From the NCBI RefSeq assembly GCF_034702125.1, contig NC_085866.1, positions 10,297,842 through 10,361,841 of the forward strand: a stretch of DNA of 64,000 nucleotides, given 5' to 3'. This stretch comes from Engraulis encrasicolus. Lineage: Eukaryota > Chordata > Actinopteri > Clupeiformes > Engraulidae. A model generated the notes under the pieces. That model did not search any database. It had not been told where the DNA came from and saw only the letters and a program-made list of their open reading frames with translations. Shown here piece by piece: positions 43,119 to 54,651 of this stretch. A program made the translations under genes and the position numbers. How positions within the stretch are numbered: position 1 is the first letter of the stretch; each line of letters opens with the position of its first letter.

Positions 43119-43274
43119 CCTTTTCTTTGATGTATTGTCCCGGAGAGCATTTTGTGTGTTCCACAGCTCCTTGGCAGCCATCTTTGATTGGGTCAGTGCA
43201 GTAGTGTCCTTCCAGAGGCTCACAGAGTGTGTCTGAGGTGGAGATGCACTCTGTCTTAAGGCTTAGACCAGCAC
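43119..43274 (-). CDS. Unit 2 exon 3: CRD2
   Basis: The exon is 156 nt, acceptor TCCTAG, donor GTCAGT. It encodes AGLSLKTECISTSDTLCEPL, then EGHYCTDPIKDGCQGAVEHT. The 5' third is closer to gene 3 exon 3 (TSTSDTLCEPLEG) than to unit 1, which points to mosaic ancestry. Confidence 0.9.
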
Positions 43275-43659
43275 CTAGGAAGATTGCATCAAATGTAGAT
43301 GTAGATTGACCTTGAACAACCCAGTAATGGTTGAAGAATGCCTTTGATAAAATGAATGATGATCATCATTAAAAAATTCAACCAAAAACCTCAGAGCAAC
43401 AGTCAAATACCCCCACACTGCAGGCTTAATCTGTCTAGCGTGAGTGAGAGTATTAAACTACATCGACTACTACCATAACTTTGATGGCCATTTAGATGGA
43501 AACATTTTGCATTTGATCACATTTTAAATTATCTGTGGGCTCTATGAAGGCGGCCTGAACCTCCTGCCTGATGTAAGGGATGTGATACATCATCACAGAC
43601 AGTAAGTGCTTTCTTTGCCATCCTTGTTTGTTTTTTTTGTTTGCCAGTCCTTAGGTCAC

Positions 43660-44140
43660 TGCAATGGCTATCAGTGAGGTTTAGAATTGAGTTTAAAACT
43701 CTTCTGATAGTTTATAAGCCACAAAATGACGTAGGCCCTTAGTATACTGTAGATATGTCAGAGCAAACTCATCCTAATAGATGTCTTAGATCAGTGATGG
43801 GCAACCTGGATTCAGAAGCAACAATCCATGCCACATATTCCAAATGACCTGGTTTTACCTGTCCACAATTAGTCAATTGAACAGAATAGAACAGGTAAAA
43901 CCAGGTAATTTGGAATATGTGACATGGATTGTTGCTTCTGAATCCAGGTTGCCCATCACTGTCTTAGATCTTCAGAGTCTCCTCTACTGGTTTTGCCTAG
44001 GGTCAAATCTATACAGGGTAAAATGGTATTTAGTCATTATGCTGCCAAATGCTGGAACCAACTTCCTGTTCAAATTAGAACTGCCCCAACACTTGTTTTA
44101 AAAATAAACTTTAAAAAGCTTTGTTTTCCTCTGCCTTCGG
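43660..44140 (+). pseudogene. LINE C-terminal fragment interrupted by a MITE
   Basis: Before the MITE the plus strand encodes LQWLSVRFRIEFKTLLIVYK. After it come YAAKCWNQLPVQIRTAPTLV and KINFKK. The order (SLxWLPVxxRIxFKxLLxxYK ... AAxxWNxLPxxIR ... FKxxLK) is the conserved end of many fish non-LTR proteins. It is 5'- and internally broken. Confidence 0.6.
43784..43969. mobile_element. 170-bp palindromic hAT MITE with 8-bp duplication
   Basis: The element 43792-43961 begins CAGTGATGGGCAACCTGGAT and ends with its complement. Almost the whole length is self-complementary. The target duplication TCTTAGAT is at 43784-43791 and 43962-43969. It is inserted in a LINE fragment. Confidence 0.9.
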
Positions 44141-44439
44141 TGTTAGTTATCAACGATCTATAATACAATACAGGCTAGTTTTTTTTTTACTTCTCTTTTC
44201 TCTTTTTCTGCTTTCTAGCACATTGAATGACAGTTTTTTTGATCATTGACAACAGTGTATAAATAATATTAATTGGTAGATGTTTTTCTACAGTCATAGC
44301 CATGCTATTTAATGCCGGATGAGCTATCCAGCATGCCTGTTGACTATTTTGTGAAGCTTTTCTTCATTTGCTATCGGCAAGGAAAAATACCAGGCCACGG
44401 AAGAGACACATCAAATGCTCTCAACAAAATAAAAGCCGC

Positions 44440-44770
44440 ATTAATATCTATCCACCCTGAATTATCTTAGATTTCGCATAAAGTAAAGCCTCTGCATCCC
44501 CTTTTGGTAGATGGTGTTAGTGTTACATATCCATGTTAATTTATCATTTATCATTACTGCTCCCAAGTATTTGTAGTTCATCACAACCCCGTTCCCCGTT
44601 CTGAGATCAATGATCAGTTCCTTAGTCTTTTTTTGTGTTTACAAAAAGAGAGTTGGACTTGCACCAATCTGCAAACTGATCAACCCAGTCCCTATATTGG
44701 GTCTAATTGTTAGCCTGTATTGACCCCATGAGACCGTAGCTGCATCTGCAAATTTAATTGGGACATGATC
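44440..44770 (-). pseudogene. LINE RT fragment, minus strand
   Basis: The minus strand shows IKFADAATVSWGQYRLTI, a degraded RT motif C (Asp-Ala where Asp-Asp is expected), then DWVDQFADWCKSNS and a LRTGNGVVMNYKYLG-like stretch. It resembles the L2/CR1-like LINE at 38525-38750 but is older. Confidence 0.55.
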
Positions 44771-44937
44771 AGCTGTGTTGCTTTGGCGCTCATTTAGTAG
44801 AGTATGTGTCAGTGTTGGTTAACACAGCCTTGTTTACCCTATAGCACACGGTGTTGTCTCAGGGAGGACTCAACCCATCTTATTATGTTTCCATTTACAC
44901 CCGAGTGCAACAGCCTCTCCATCATAAGGTGTGGCCT

Positions 44938-45605
44938 GGTTATTCGGCGAAGGTTATGTTTTGACCGCTGTGTATTTATTTTCTGTGAATTTGTTTGTAC
45001 TTCGTATAACTCAGACAGAACTGAGCCGATTTTTATGAAATTTAGTGGGATGATTGGTCATGACCCAAGGAACAATCGATTACTTTTTGGGAGTGATTAG
45101 GTCAAAGGTCAAGGTCAGGGTCACGAAAAGGTCAAAAACGTAAATTGAGCCGATTTTTATGAAATTTAGTGGGATGATTGGTCATGACCCAAGGAACAAT
45201 CGATTACTTTTTGGGAGTGATTGGGTCAAAGGTCAAGGTCACAAAAAGGTCAAAAACGTAAATTGAGCCGATTTTTAAGAAATTTAGTGGGATGATTGGT
45301 CATGACCCAAGGAACAATCGATTACTTTTTGGGAGTGATTGGGTCAAAGGTCAAGGTCAAGGTCACGAAAAGGTCAAAAACGTTTTTCTTTGCCAAGCAC
45401 TATATGCCAGAACAACGTGTGCATGCTGAATTGAATAAGAGGTCAAGAATGGGCCAAAAATGTAATATTACGATATTCCGGTCCGATTTAAATGAAACTA
45501 ACACCAAAATTTGGAGAATGTTATGCCCCACACTCTGAAGATGGCCAGAAAAAAATAAGTGGCGTAGGCGAAGGTTTGCGCTCTACCGAGTGCCCGTTCT
45601 AGTTG
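44938..45605 (+). mobile_element. Helitron-like dispersed repeat, copy 1, with internal tandem units
   Basis: It starts near TTCGGCGAAGGTTATGTTTTG and ends GCTCTACCGAGTGCCCGTTCTAG followed by T. Within it a unit of about 118-124 bp (AATTTAGTGGGATGATTGGT, then CATGACCCAAGGAACAATCG) is repeated three times (45042-45385). A second copy in inverted orientation is at 61362-62155. The CTAG end before T with a GC-rich stretch upstream resembles Helitron 3' ends. It lies in unit 2 intron 2. Confidence 0.6.
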
Positions 45606-45719
45606 TATTTATTTAACACAGGTGAAAAATATATAAAGAGAACCTGAGCATTCATATCATTCAGGCAAAATGTATTGTGGAGGTGCATGTACAACAGAGG
45701 CTTCTCTGTAGGTACTTAC

Positions 45720-45845
45720 TGTTATCACAAACTCTGCAAGAACTACAGCTACTAAGGCCATTGGGATGATCAGTGAAAGTGGCCGGAGGGCAGGGGGCAC
45801 AAGTTGTACTGGTGTACTCCGTGCAGTGCTTCCGAACATGGTATC
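45720..45845 (-). CDS. Unit 2 exon 2: CRD1/CRD2
   Basis: The exon is 126 nt, acceptor GCACAG, donor GTAAGT, phase 1 to 1. It encodes GYHVRKHCTEYTSTTCAPCP followed by PATFTDHPNGLSSCSSCRVC. Confidence 0.9.
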
Positions 45846-46680
45846 CTGTGCGAAACACACCAAAACACACAAATCAAACTCAAACACAAAAGAGTCATCA
45901 AGCAATAGAGTTTTGAAAATGGACAAAACAACAAAACAAAATAGTATAACAAATACAAGGGAACATTTTGTTAAGAAGATAATACATCTTTATGTTTTAC
46001 TGTGCACCTTAATTGCCCTCTGGGATTGAAACAGTAGCAAGACACTTTTACAGAAATATGGAAATACAAGGGTGCATCTGGAGATGTAAAGGGCCACAAA
46101 CACGCTACATCATTTTGTTGGACAACTGGATTGTTGTCAAATTTCAGCAATATGTCTTAAGTACATGCTGTGGGACTAGATACCTTAATTCACCTCTGCA
46201 GACATCCCAAGGTCGAAAAACAAATTTCAGGGAGATGTTAAGTCTTTATTTTGTGAGACAAATCAGCACACTCTCTGTCAAGAAGTCACCCTGAATGAAA
46301 ACTCGTTCTGAACAGCACTCACGTTGAACAGACACGTGTGCACAGGTTCCACAATACACGCACGCAGCCTCTCCTTCTCCCTCTCTAGCCTACCTGCGCA
46401 ATCTATTTGATGTATTTTATGCATGACGCACCAGTTACCATTTTGCCTGCACACTCTCACTCGCATCGTCCAAAAAATCAGGGACATTTTATCTGACTTG
46501 CGGGCACCAGTGAATATTTTTCAACATCAGGGAGACTCCCTGAACTTCAGGGAGACTTGGTATGTCTGCCTGTGGGATAGGATTACTCTACTCTTGAATA
46601 CCCCTATAAACTTGTAACACCTCATTACCCTTGTATGTTAACACCTGTAACACTTCCTTATGATACACATTTGGTCTTAC

Positions 46681-46807
46681 CAGCAGAGCAGACTGGGCAG
46701 CATCCTTCCCCAGAGTAGTATTCAGCTTTACCACATACTACAGAGTAGCCAGTACAATGCACAATGCTCGCTATAATAATCAGTCTGTAAGTAATGCTGT
46801 AGAACAT
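46681..46807 (-). CDS. Unit 2 exon 1: signal peptide and CRD1 start
   Basis: The ATG at 46807 begins MFYSITYRLIIIASIVHCTG, a hydrophobic leader, then VCGKAEYYSGEGCCPVCSAG to donor GTAAGA. It is 127 nt, phase 1, and clearly different from unit 1 exon 1 outside the Cys motif. Confidence 0.85.
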
Positions 46808-47039
46808 CGCGTCAGCCAATACCCTGTCTATCAATATTAGGCCTACACACAGTTTGCTTAATAATTCTGTTTACATATTCAATGATTTGATCTGACTGTA
46901 TTGTTGTTGATTTACTATCCAGCGTTCCTCAAAATAGTTTACTCTGTTTCTACTTTTCTAGTATATAATGGCTGTATTCTAGGCCTATTTGTCTTTGGCC
47001 AATGAAGTGATCCAGTCCTCTTGACCACCACCGACAATA

Positions 47040-47052
47040 AATCAGCATGTCT

Positions 47053-47144
<92 letters not shown>

Positions 47145-47600
47145 CAATACTTCAGATTCAGTAAAACAAACATCACTAAGTTAAGCATGAGGAAATTTAA
47201 ACATAGCCCTATAGAAGGCTATCATGTTTACGTTTGATTCAAAAGTAGGCCTAGTGTGCAACGTTTCATAATTAAACGTTTTGTTGCCATAAATAATATT
47301 ATAATAATATAATTGTATCATAGAAGCAAACTTCTTCAAAAACTTTTTTTTAAATTGTGTTCTTGCTCTTGCCTATGTTAGGCTATTTCCGCGAGTTGTT
47401 AATCTATGATTAGTTCAATCTAGTTTCACAGCGGAAGGTTTGTTTTTCTCTGCGAAAGGTTGACACTTGTAGTGGCACTTAGTGGTGCAACCTGCAACCC
47501 GTGGTTGGAAAGTCCCCATGGCGCTGGCATGTACTGCGCATGTGCTTGCTGTAGCAACTGTTTACTATCTGCAATAGTCTAGCTTACTTGGAGATGAAAT
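47040..47600. repeat. Duplicated upstream block of unit 2
   Basis: It matches 28190-28860 in order and sequence. It lies 0.2-0.8 kb upstream of the unit 2 start codon and so may contain promoter sequence. I see no decisive TATA or initiator. Confidence 0.75.
47057..47141 (+). repeat. (GA)n microsatellite
   Basis: An uninterrupted GA run of about 84 bp inside the duplicated block. It is much longer than its counterpart at 28207-28250. Confidence 0.95.
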
Positions 47601-47964
47601 ACAGATAGCCTACATTATATTCTTACAGGGAACAAATGCCGTTTTCATAAAATAGGCCTACACTGCACTGTTGTTTTCTCGAGAGGGAGCCAAGCTTACA
47701 CACAACCGCCCAAACAAAAGCAATTGACATTTAGGTTTTCAGGTGACGATTTAAAACTGTGGAAATAAGACCGCAAATTCCAAAGTAGGCTAGGCCTAGA
47801 CATAATATCATTTGAATTATACACAGCAAGCTAAGGGTACACATGCAAGGCAGGCACAACCTAGGCCTATCCTACGCATTGTTTTCTTTCGCTGTAGACG
47901 TTTTTATGACATTAATGTTACTATTACCCAACACGGTAGCCTATTCCCGATATTGGCTACAAGG

Positions 47965-49874
47965 CGTATAGCCAGTGCTTAATTTGTAAATCACAAGGTA
48001 CCGGAACGCAAAACACATATGACACCACAGCGATGATGAGTTGGACAGAGGTCCCGGAACGCACAGAAAAAAACTACATAGGCTACAATTACGCAAACGA
48101 ATAAAAACGGGGAGATGCAATTCCCTACATTTTAACGACATTGAGCATGTCAGGTCATGGAACCATACTTTTGTTTTTTAATACGGTTGGCAATCCAATG
48201 GCCAACAACCAGCCTATTAAATGATGTAGGCCCCTAATGACAACAACCAATATTTTAGTTTGATCGCTAACTTTATGCTTAGTAGTTTCAGCAAATGCAG
48301 TGCATGGAAATTATGCTTTCCACATGAGGTGAAAAGAAACAAAATCGGTCTTCTACTACCCATGGAAAGGACAGCGCATGGCTTTCCAATTGTTATCCTT
48401 TCCCCGTATTTACACAACGTTGGCAAATCCACGCTTTGTTGGCGACTTTCTTGCATATAATTTGGCTAATCCGCATGTGCTGTTGCGATATGCCACTTCA
48501 CTATTTCAAGGGCTCGTGCACTGATGGTAAGCGAGCGGCAGCGAAGACGGCGATGTTCCCTAGACTTGGCTTTTCACACTGACTGTCTGCTCGCGCTGCG
48601 GTCCGATTGAAAATCCCTCCAGCCAGTGCTTTATTTTGAGCGTGTATGCCATATTTGAATGAAACATCACATTGTCTTTGCTGTTTTCGTGCTCAAATTG
48701 ACTTGTAAGCAGCTGTCGGGTCCTGGGAGGGAAGGAAACGCGCGCACTAGGCGGAGCGCTCGCCAGCCGTGGAAGATATCATCCTCTCACCTCGGCTATC
48801 TATCCTTTTTGCTACATGGCTGATTAATGCACCAAAAGTGGCCCAGGCGCCCGTGCCACTATAAACTAGTATGTCCAAAACCTTGTGTGCCGACCAAAAT
48901 TTGATGAAAACTTTTAAACAATGTTTGGCACAGCCAGGCTTTCCATCTCATCCGCGCATATGAACAAACAGCGAGGGAGGGGCAACTTCATGTAGCCTAC
49001 ATTTAATCAGATAGATCCTACTCGGGATGGAAATGTAGTAGATCCATAATAGTTATGATTCTTAAATGTGTCAAGCAGTAGGCTACCAATTGCGCTTCCC
49101 TCACCAAAATAGCCACGCAAACGCTGGACTTCTCCTACTGCAATACTTCAGAGTCCTCTCCCTTTCACTCAAACACTCTCACTATGTCGAATGTCATATA
49201 TGATTAACTGTTGCATGTCCCTGCGTCGCGATTATAAAATATGATGTCGATCTTTTTTTTTTTTTAAGTCGGTGCCTTCAGCTCAACCATATTGTAACGT
49301 GCAGCCGACTGTAGGCTATTTTAAAGTTTAAAAGGTTATGAGTTGGTTTAGCATTCGTTAGCTTACCTTTCCAAATATGAATAAACACTACTGACCAACA
49401 CATAAGAAATAACTCAGATCAACACAACGTATATCTTTTTTCTTTTTTTAGTAGTGCACTTTTGCAAACCCTTGTTTGCAGACTCTCGCGCTCGGTCTCA
49501 ATTTGGAACAGCGCACATCAGTGTCTACTGTCTAGCTTTCGTGATTCAGAAATGGTGATCTTCTCGGCGCGCACACTTCATGGTTCCTTCTCGCTTGCTC
49601 ACTCGTGGTTGTTGCGATCCTGACAGTCTCAAACACAAGGCTGCACGGTGAGATGGGAAAAGTAGCCTAGTGAACATGGCATGATGCTGCGCTCTCACTC
49701 CTGAGGAGGTAGAGGTAGTCCGTTATAATAGGCTATATAGGCCTATATATTTTATTAATTCACGGGAGGTGCCGGATCAGCCAAAATAAGTCCCGGAACA
49801 CAGGGGGGTCAAAATTACGAGGTGGGGGATCCTGTTCCGGCATATTCCGTCTCAAATTAAGCACTGCGTATAGC
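47965..49874. mobile_element. 1.9-kb non-autonomous hAT element
   Basis: The element spans 47973-49866. Termini are CAGTGCTTAATTTG and CAAATTAAGCACTG, with subterminal CCGGAAC / GTTCCGG motifs. An exact 8-bp duplication CGTATAGC is at 47965-47972 and 49867-49874. There is no transposase frame. The interior is mixed, including GC-rich parts near 48500-48800, and may include captured host sequence. Confidence 0.9.
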
Positions 49875-49879
49875 CGACA

Positions 49880-50785
49880 AAAAGAAACAATCTAAGATTA
49901 AAACATGACCATTACACTCTTACCTGACAAAACTCATTGAAAGCGCTGTGCGCATCTTATCAAGCGTGTGTGTGTTTACTTGCGGAGCGTCGTTTTCTTC
50001 ACCCCCCCAGAGCCATCTAATAACAGAGTTGCGCAAACCGGGGACCAGGAAGTCGGTTGGTGATGTGATTCGCGTAGATTAAAATGTTTCTTAACAGTAA
50101 ACTTCTGTTCGTTGGAAACTAACACAGAACCATCACATACCAAACAAAGATTAAATACAAACAAATTACATTACCTTTACCACATTTTCTGTGTTCTACC
50201 GCCACCTCCTGGAACTAAGTAACAATAGAACTAAAGTCAATGGGGATTTCCATGTTAACGCTCCGTGAGGCTCCATGAGAGCCGCCATTGCTGTGGAAAG
50301 ATTGGTCCATAGAGGTCTATGGGAGTGGCGTAACTCTGATATTAGATGGCTCTGCACCCCCCTGAAGTGCGTCATGAACAAACTTAGATCACGTCACTTA
50401 GATCATGTAAAGAACTATACTACCCCCTAGCGCCTAAGTAGCGTATTTGGTCGCATGGAGTCTACACAAGGCCTATTTCTCGGGTTTTTTTTTTTTTGGC
50501 CCCATCATATTTATCAAGTTTATTGGTTCCCCTGATTCTCTATCTTTTCCTCTTAGCACTTTTATGTTGTTTATTTTTCATTCACATTATTTTAAGAATG
50601 TATTCTTCATTTCTTGTAGCTATCTTACATTTCCTTCATAATTCAATCAGACCACTCTTCGATGAGCTGAGTGAACAAGCCAACTGTGCCCAATCTGAAA
50701 GGGTAAGAGTGAATGTCCGAAAACACAACTACACACAGTACATTCCCAGAAGAATCTTTGTTTTGTCAATGAATTAGGAACACAT
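49880..50785. other. Intergenic sequence, nothing recognised
   Basis: This spacer lies between the hAT element and a LINE fragment. An inverted similarity occurs between about 50010-50040 and 50335-50375 (GCCATCTAATA...AGAGTTGCGC versus GTAACTCTGATATTAGATGGC), suggesting another short decayed MITE. No exon was recognised. Confidence 0.35.
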
Positions 50786-50789
50786 AAAA

Positions 50790-51500
50790 CGTTCAAAGTT
50801 CAAAGTACTTTAGTTTGCCATTTGTGCATAAACTAGTAGTCCAAGCACATAGGAACTCTTGTGCAGGCCCTCTGAGTCAATAAATAGAATTGAATAGAAA
50901 AATAGGAAGACAAAATACATTAAAAAGTGATCAAAATAGTAATAAAAAAAAGGTGGATCAAATGTTCTTTTTTTGCCATCAGCCTCACTGTTGCTGGGAA
51001 GAAACTGTTGAAAAACCTTGCTTTTCTGGTAGGAATGCTGTCCCCTCTACTGTGTCTCAGTTTGTATATGCAGTTCTTGTGTTTGAGCAGAGAGTTAGCT
51101 GGATGGAGTGGGTCTTTAATGATTCTCTCTGCTCTCCTATGGCTGCGCTGTACATATATGGAATCCATGGAGGGAAGTGCTGTGCCTATAATCCTCTCTG
51201 CAGTCTTGATTATTTGTTGCAAAGACTTCCTTTCAGCCTGAGTGATGCTGCCATACCAGACAGTGATGCCTGTTGTGAGGATGCTCTCTACAAGTCCTCT
51301 GTAGGCCTGGGTAAGAGGGTGGTAATTCAGTCCGGCCTTCCAAAGCATCCTAATAAAGTACAGCCTTTGTATGACTTTCAGCCCTCACCACCTCTGTCCC
51401 TTTAATGTGCAGAGGCTGTAGGGGAGGAGGATGTTTTCTAAAGTCCACAATAATTTCCCTCGTCTTAAGAAATCAAATTTCAGAGAAACCTATATGACGC
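50790..51500 (-). pseudogene. LINE C-terminal fragment and 3' end
   Basis: The minus frame 51348-50920 encodes YRGLVESILTTGITVWYGSI, then RKSLQQIIKTAERIIGTALP and a C-terminal NSFFPATVRLM-type end. This is the conserved end of an L2/CR1-like non-LTR protein. The 5' part is absent. Confidence 0.7.
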
Positions 51501-51639
51501 ATTGGTTCTTGGACAAACCAGAAGGTTTTCTTGAGAGGTTCCTCAGAGTTGCCACTGGAAGAACTTGAAGGTTCTTCAAGGATTTGTTTTCTTCTTTTTT
51601 TTCTTCAAGGATGTATTTTTTATGGGCTTTTTCTCCTTT

Positions 51640-51755
51640 CTTTCAGACAGGACAGTGAAGAGCGACAGGAAGCGAATGTGGAGAGAGAGAGAAGGGGTAG
51701 GGATGGCAAATGACCCAGGCGGATATGAACCCTGGGTGCCTCCTCACGCTTAGTG
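51640..51755 (+). repeat. Dispersed fish repeat (GACAGTGAAGAG...GGATATGAACCC)
   Basis: GACAGGACAGTGAAGAGCGA through a GAGAGAGAAGG stretch to ATGACCCAGGCGGATATGAACC is a familiar interspersed fish motif. The GGATATGAACCCTGG part resembles a degraded tRNA T-arm, so a SINE relative is possible. Confidence 0.35.
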
Positions 51756-51810
51756 TTGATTCTGGGTAGAACCAGGAGGTTATGCTCTAAGGACCTAAGG
51801 CATACTTACC

Positions 51811-51922
51811 ACCAGCATCAGAGACAAAACAAGGGACCACACCTGCCTGTGGGGCTTATAACTGACAATCCCCATAGGCAGGTGTGGTGCAGGCAGCCTT
51901 CCTTTGTCTCTGATGCTGGTGA
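51811..51922. repeat. Small foldback
   Basis: CACCAGCATCAGAGACAAA and TTTGTCTCTGATGCTGGTG are inverted around CACACCTGCCTGTGGGG / CCATAGGCAGGTGTGG. It folds as one hairpin of about 110 bp. Confidence 0.8.
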
Positions 51923-51931
51923 AGCGTTATG

Positions 51932-52262
51932 AAGCAGGAAGTGAGTGGTACCCCACGTTGTCAACGGTTTTGGTTCAGTTGAAATGACAGTTGCTCTTAT
52001 CAACAAATGCAATATGCTGTGCCTGCCCCATGTTGTTCCTCTGTCGTGGTTACACTGAGGACACAAAGTGTTTATCACCACCACCTGGGAATGGAAAGGG
52101 AGGCAAACAGGTGGCAGTGATGAACTCTTTGTGTCACAACAGAGGAACCACATGGGACTGGTATATAGAGCATATTCCATTTCTAGTTGCTGGTAAGGGC
52201 AACTGTCATTTCCACTGAACCAAAATGTTGACTATGTGGGGTAGCACAGGCTTCCTGTTTTA
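51932..52262. mobile_element. Foldback element, about 330 bp
   Basis: Left arm features (GTACCCCACGTTGTCAACGG, TTTTGGTTCAGTTGAAATGA, CAGTTGC, CATGTTGTTCCTCTGT) recur in reverse order and complement on the right. The element is largely self-complementary with scattered mismatches. It lies next to the smaller foldback and the two may be nested. Confidence 0.7.
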
Positions 52263-52269
52263 AACTTTG

Positions 52270-53680
52270 GCATGCCTCAGACTCCAACACAATACCAAAT
52301 TAGAAGCTACATGTTTAGCTTTCCAGCAATTGATTCTTTTAGATGTTAAATGACTGGCATACAACATCGATCAAGATAGAAGTCTACTGTGGCATACTGT
52401 CAAGGCATGTTTATGTTTCAGCTTTTTTACATTTGGAAATTACATCTAACCATATTTCTATGCCATTGTTGGTATCTTTCATAAAATAATCTGCATTAAT
52501 GGCTAACAACGACTCAAAATAAAGATGTAAATGTTTTTTTTTTAAATTTATTTTTTAAACTTTATTCAATTCAATGATGTGCAGATCTTTTTTCAGAGGT
52601 CTTCCATCTTATGTCCTTTCAAGAATCCCATAATCACAGTGTCCCTGTTGTTACTAACCTTCTTGACAACGTTTTGGTTTTAACAGACTTTCAAAGGCCC
52701 AGAGATAATCTCATATAAGACAGAAAATTGCGTAAAAACACTAAAAAACACTTCCCAAATGTAAAATGACATATACAACATGTGAAGAACTTAAAAAGCA
52801 GCAACAACACGTTCCAAAACCTTGCCGTATAATACAGCACAATCTTATTTTCGATGATTTATCACATAGGCCTATGTAATTACAGTCCACATGCAGCATT
52901 GACCAACATTACAAAGGATGTAAAAAAACAGGGACCTATGACCAGTCAAGTACATCATATACAAGAAAGTAGAGCTAGCAGCGTCCGTTTAATTCATACA
53001 CAAAATTGAGAACTTGGTCCATGTGTAGTGCTACGGAAACAATGTCATGAGTTGTTTTAGATGTAGAGTAAACAATAGGCCTACCTCGCTGAAAGAAATA
53101 CTAGTGTTCATAGTTTTCTGAGTATTACAAAGCACACATATTGAGATTCTTAGCTGCCTGCATTCTTAGCTGCATTTTTCTTCACATTTTTTTTGTTCAT
53201 GGTAGGCTACAGAGTTCAAGTGTACATGAAGTTAGCAGCAGAGTTGAAGTGTACGAGTGGTGCAGAGATGTTGGTGTCTGCTGTTCCATCATGCTATGAT
53301 TGACTGCCTGTTTACATTTATTGGCATTTCAGCAGCTATGGTTATATCATGGCCAATACAGATTGGAAATAAAAAACATCACATCACGTTAACAAAAACA
53401 ACTACCATATAAAATTAAGTGATAAAAATACGCTTCTTAACACTAATACATTCTAAAAAAAATTAATACCTTTAAAGATGGGACCTTATTAAAAATATCT
53501 GCCTTTTCATTCTCAGTGCAGAGCAAGTTAAAATATGCTCAATAGAAAGGGCTACAACAAAAATTACAAAGAGGGGGCACAACGCCAGTTAATTCATTCC
53601 AGTAATCCAGTATTCATAATTCCACTATGCCTGAAAAATGATGGGCCTTTTGATAACTAATAAGTATATGTTTTAGAGAA
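52270..53680. other. AT-rich intergenic sequence
   Basis: No gene, splice-bounded exon or named repeat was recognised across about 1.4 kb. Confidence 0.45.
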
Positions 53681-53688
53681 CATTATTC

Positions 53689-54044
53689 AATATTTTGGTA
53701 ACACTTTCTATGAGGCCCATATCTATAGCGCATTATGAGCGCATTATAACAAGTTATAATGCACATCATAATTAATCATAGTGCATTATGACAATTATAA
53801 TGTATTATAAGCCCCTTCATTGCCTGTAGTTTATAACCATTCACAAGCACTCAAAACACCCTAAGATTTACAATGCATTATACGCTAGATTTATAGTTAT
53901 TCATGACTGTTGATATACTCCATCATGAAGCGTTAATAGTGTAGTTATAATGCACTATGATGATGATGCGCATTATAAGTTGTTATAAATGTGCTCATAA
54001 TGTGCTATAGATACGGGCTTCATAGGAAGTGTTACCAATATTTT
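53689..54044. mobile_element. MITE GGTAACACTT...AAGTGTTACC with 8-bp duplication
   Basis: The element 53697-54036 has inverted termini GGTAACACTTTCTATGA and TCATAGGAAGTGTTACC. AATATTTT flanks both sides (53689-53696, 54037-54044). The interior is rich in TTATAATG/CATTATAA repeats. An 8-bp duplication suggests hAT. Confidence 0.85.
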
Positions 54045-54099
54045 GGGGGCAAAATGGTCAAGGCCCTAAGCGTTCTGTATACTCTGCTTATTTTATATT

Positions 54100-54240
54100 T
54101 TTTATTTTTTATTTAACCTTTATTTAACCAGGAAAAATAAACCCGTTGAGATTAAGAACCTCTTTTACAAGGGTGTCCTGGCCAAGTGGCGGCTCAAGTT
54201 ACAAAATTAAAATTACACAAATGCTTATGCCTAGTGGCGG
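54100..54240. repeat. Dispersed fish repeat (TTTATTTAACCAGG)
   Basis: TTAACCTTTATTTAACCAGG, then GTTGAGATTAAGAACCTCTT and ACAAGGGTGTCCTGGCCAAG is a common interspersed motif in fish genomes. Its element class is uncertain. Confidence 0.5.
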
Positions 54241-54651
54241 ACCTGACTGTTCAGTATGAATCACTGTTCAGTATGTAGACAAGAGGAAAGTAGAATAGGG
54301 AGGTGGACGTGTGGAACAAAGTGAAATGTCTTCATAAACAGGACAGGATCTGCTGTTATTGATGTGTCATTGATTGTGCATCAGGTTCAGACGATTGCCT
54401 GAATAAAACGGAAACAGGTACAGTATAGGCTATTGATTACATTTTCATTTTATACATTATTTTTGTCCTGTCTACATGTAAAATATGAGATTGTAAATTA
54501 CAAATTAAGCTCATAGATTTGCAGCGAGCTGGACTCTGGAGATACTGGCGAATAGCATCTACTATATGACATGAATTCTGATCATTTTTGAACACGTGTC
54601 TAAACTTTAAAGAATGATGGTCTCTCCACACAAACACACACATCAGCTTAC

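Larger units (their letters stand above)
42257..46807 (-). other. Unit 2: TNF receptor superfamily gene (HVEM-like), exons 1-5
   Basis: Exons are 46807-46681, 45845-45720, 43274-43119, 43007-42920 and 42441-42257, with phases 1, 1, 1, 2, 1 and every GT/AG intact. The product is a type I membrane receptor with CRDs and a short basic cytoplasmic start, likely a co-signalling receptor by family resemblance to TNFRSF14. Introns contain a hAT MITE, LINE pieces and a Helitron-like repeat (intron 2). Near-identity to unit 1 in exons 4-5 and the 3' flank contrasts with exon 1 and 2 divergence. The block upstream of exon 1 (47040-47600) is duplicated at 28190-28860. Confidence 0.85.

Noticed and set aside
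45042..45385. CRISPR-like array
   Set aside because: Units are 118-124-bp direct tandem repeats without regularly sized unique spacers, and the genome is vertebrate.
46950..47147. Leu/Ser repeat frame (SLSLSL)
   Set aside because: It is a translation of the GA microsatellite.
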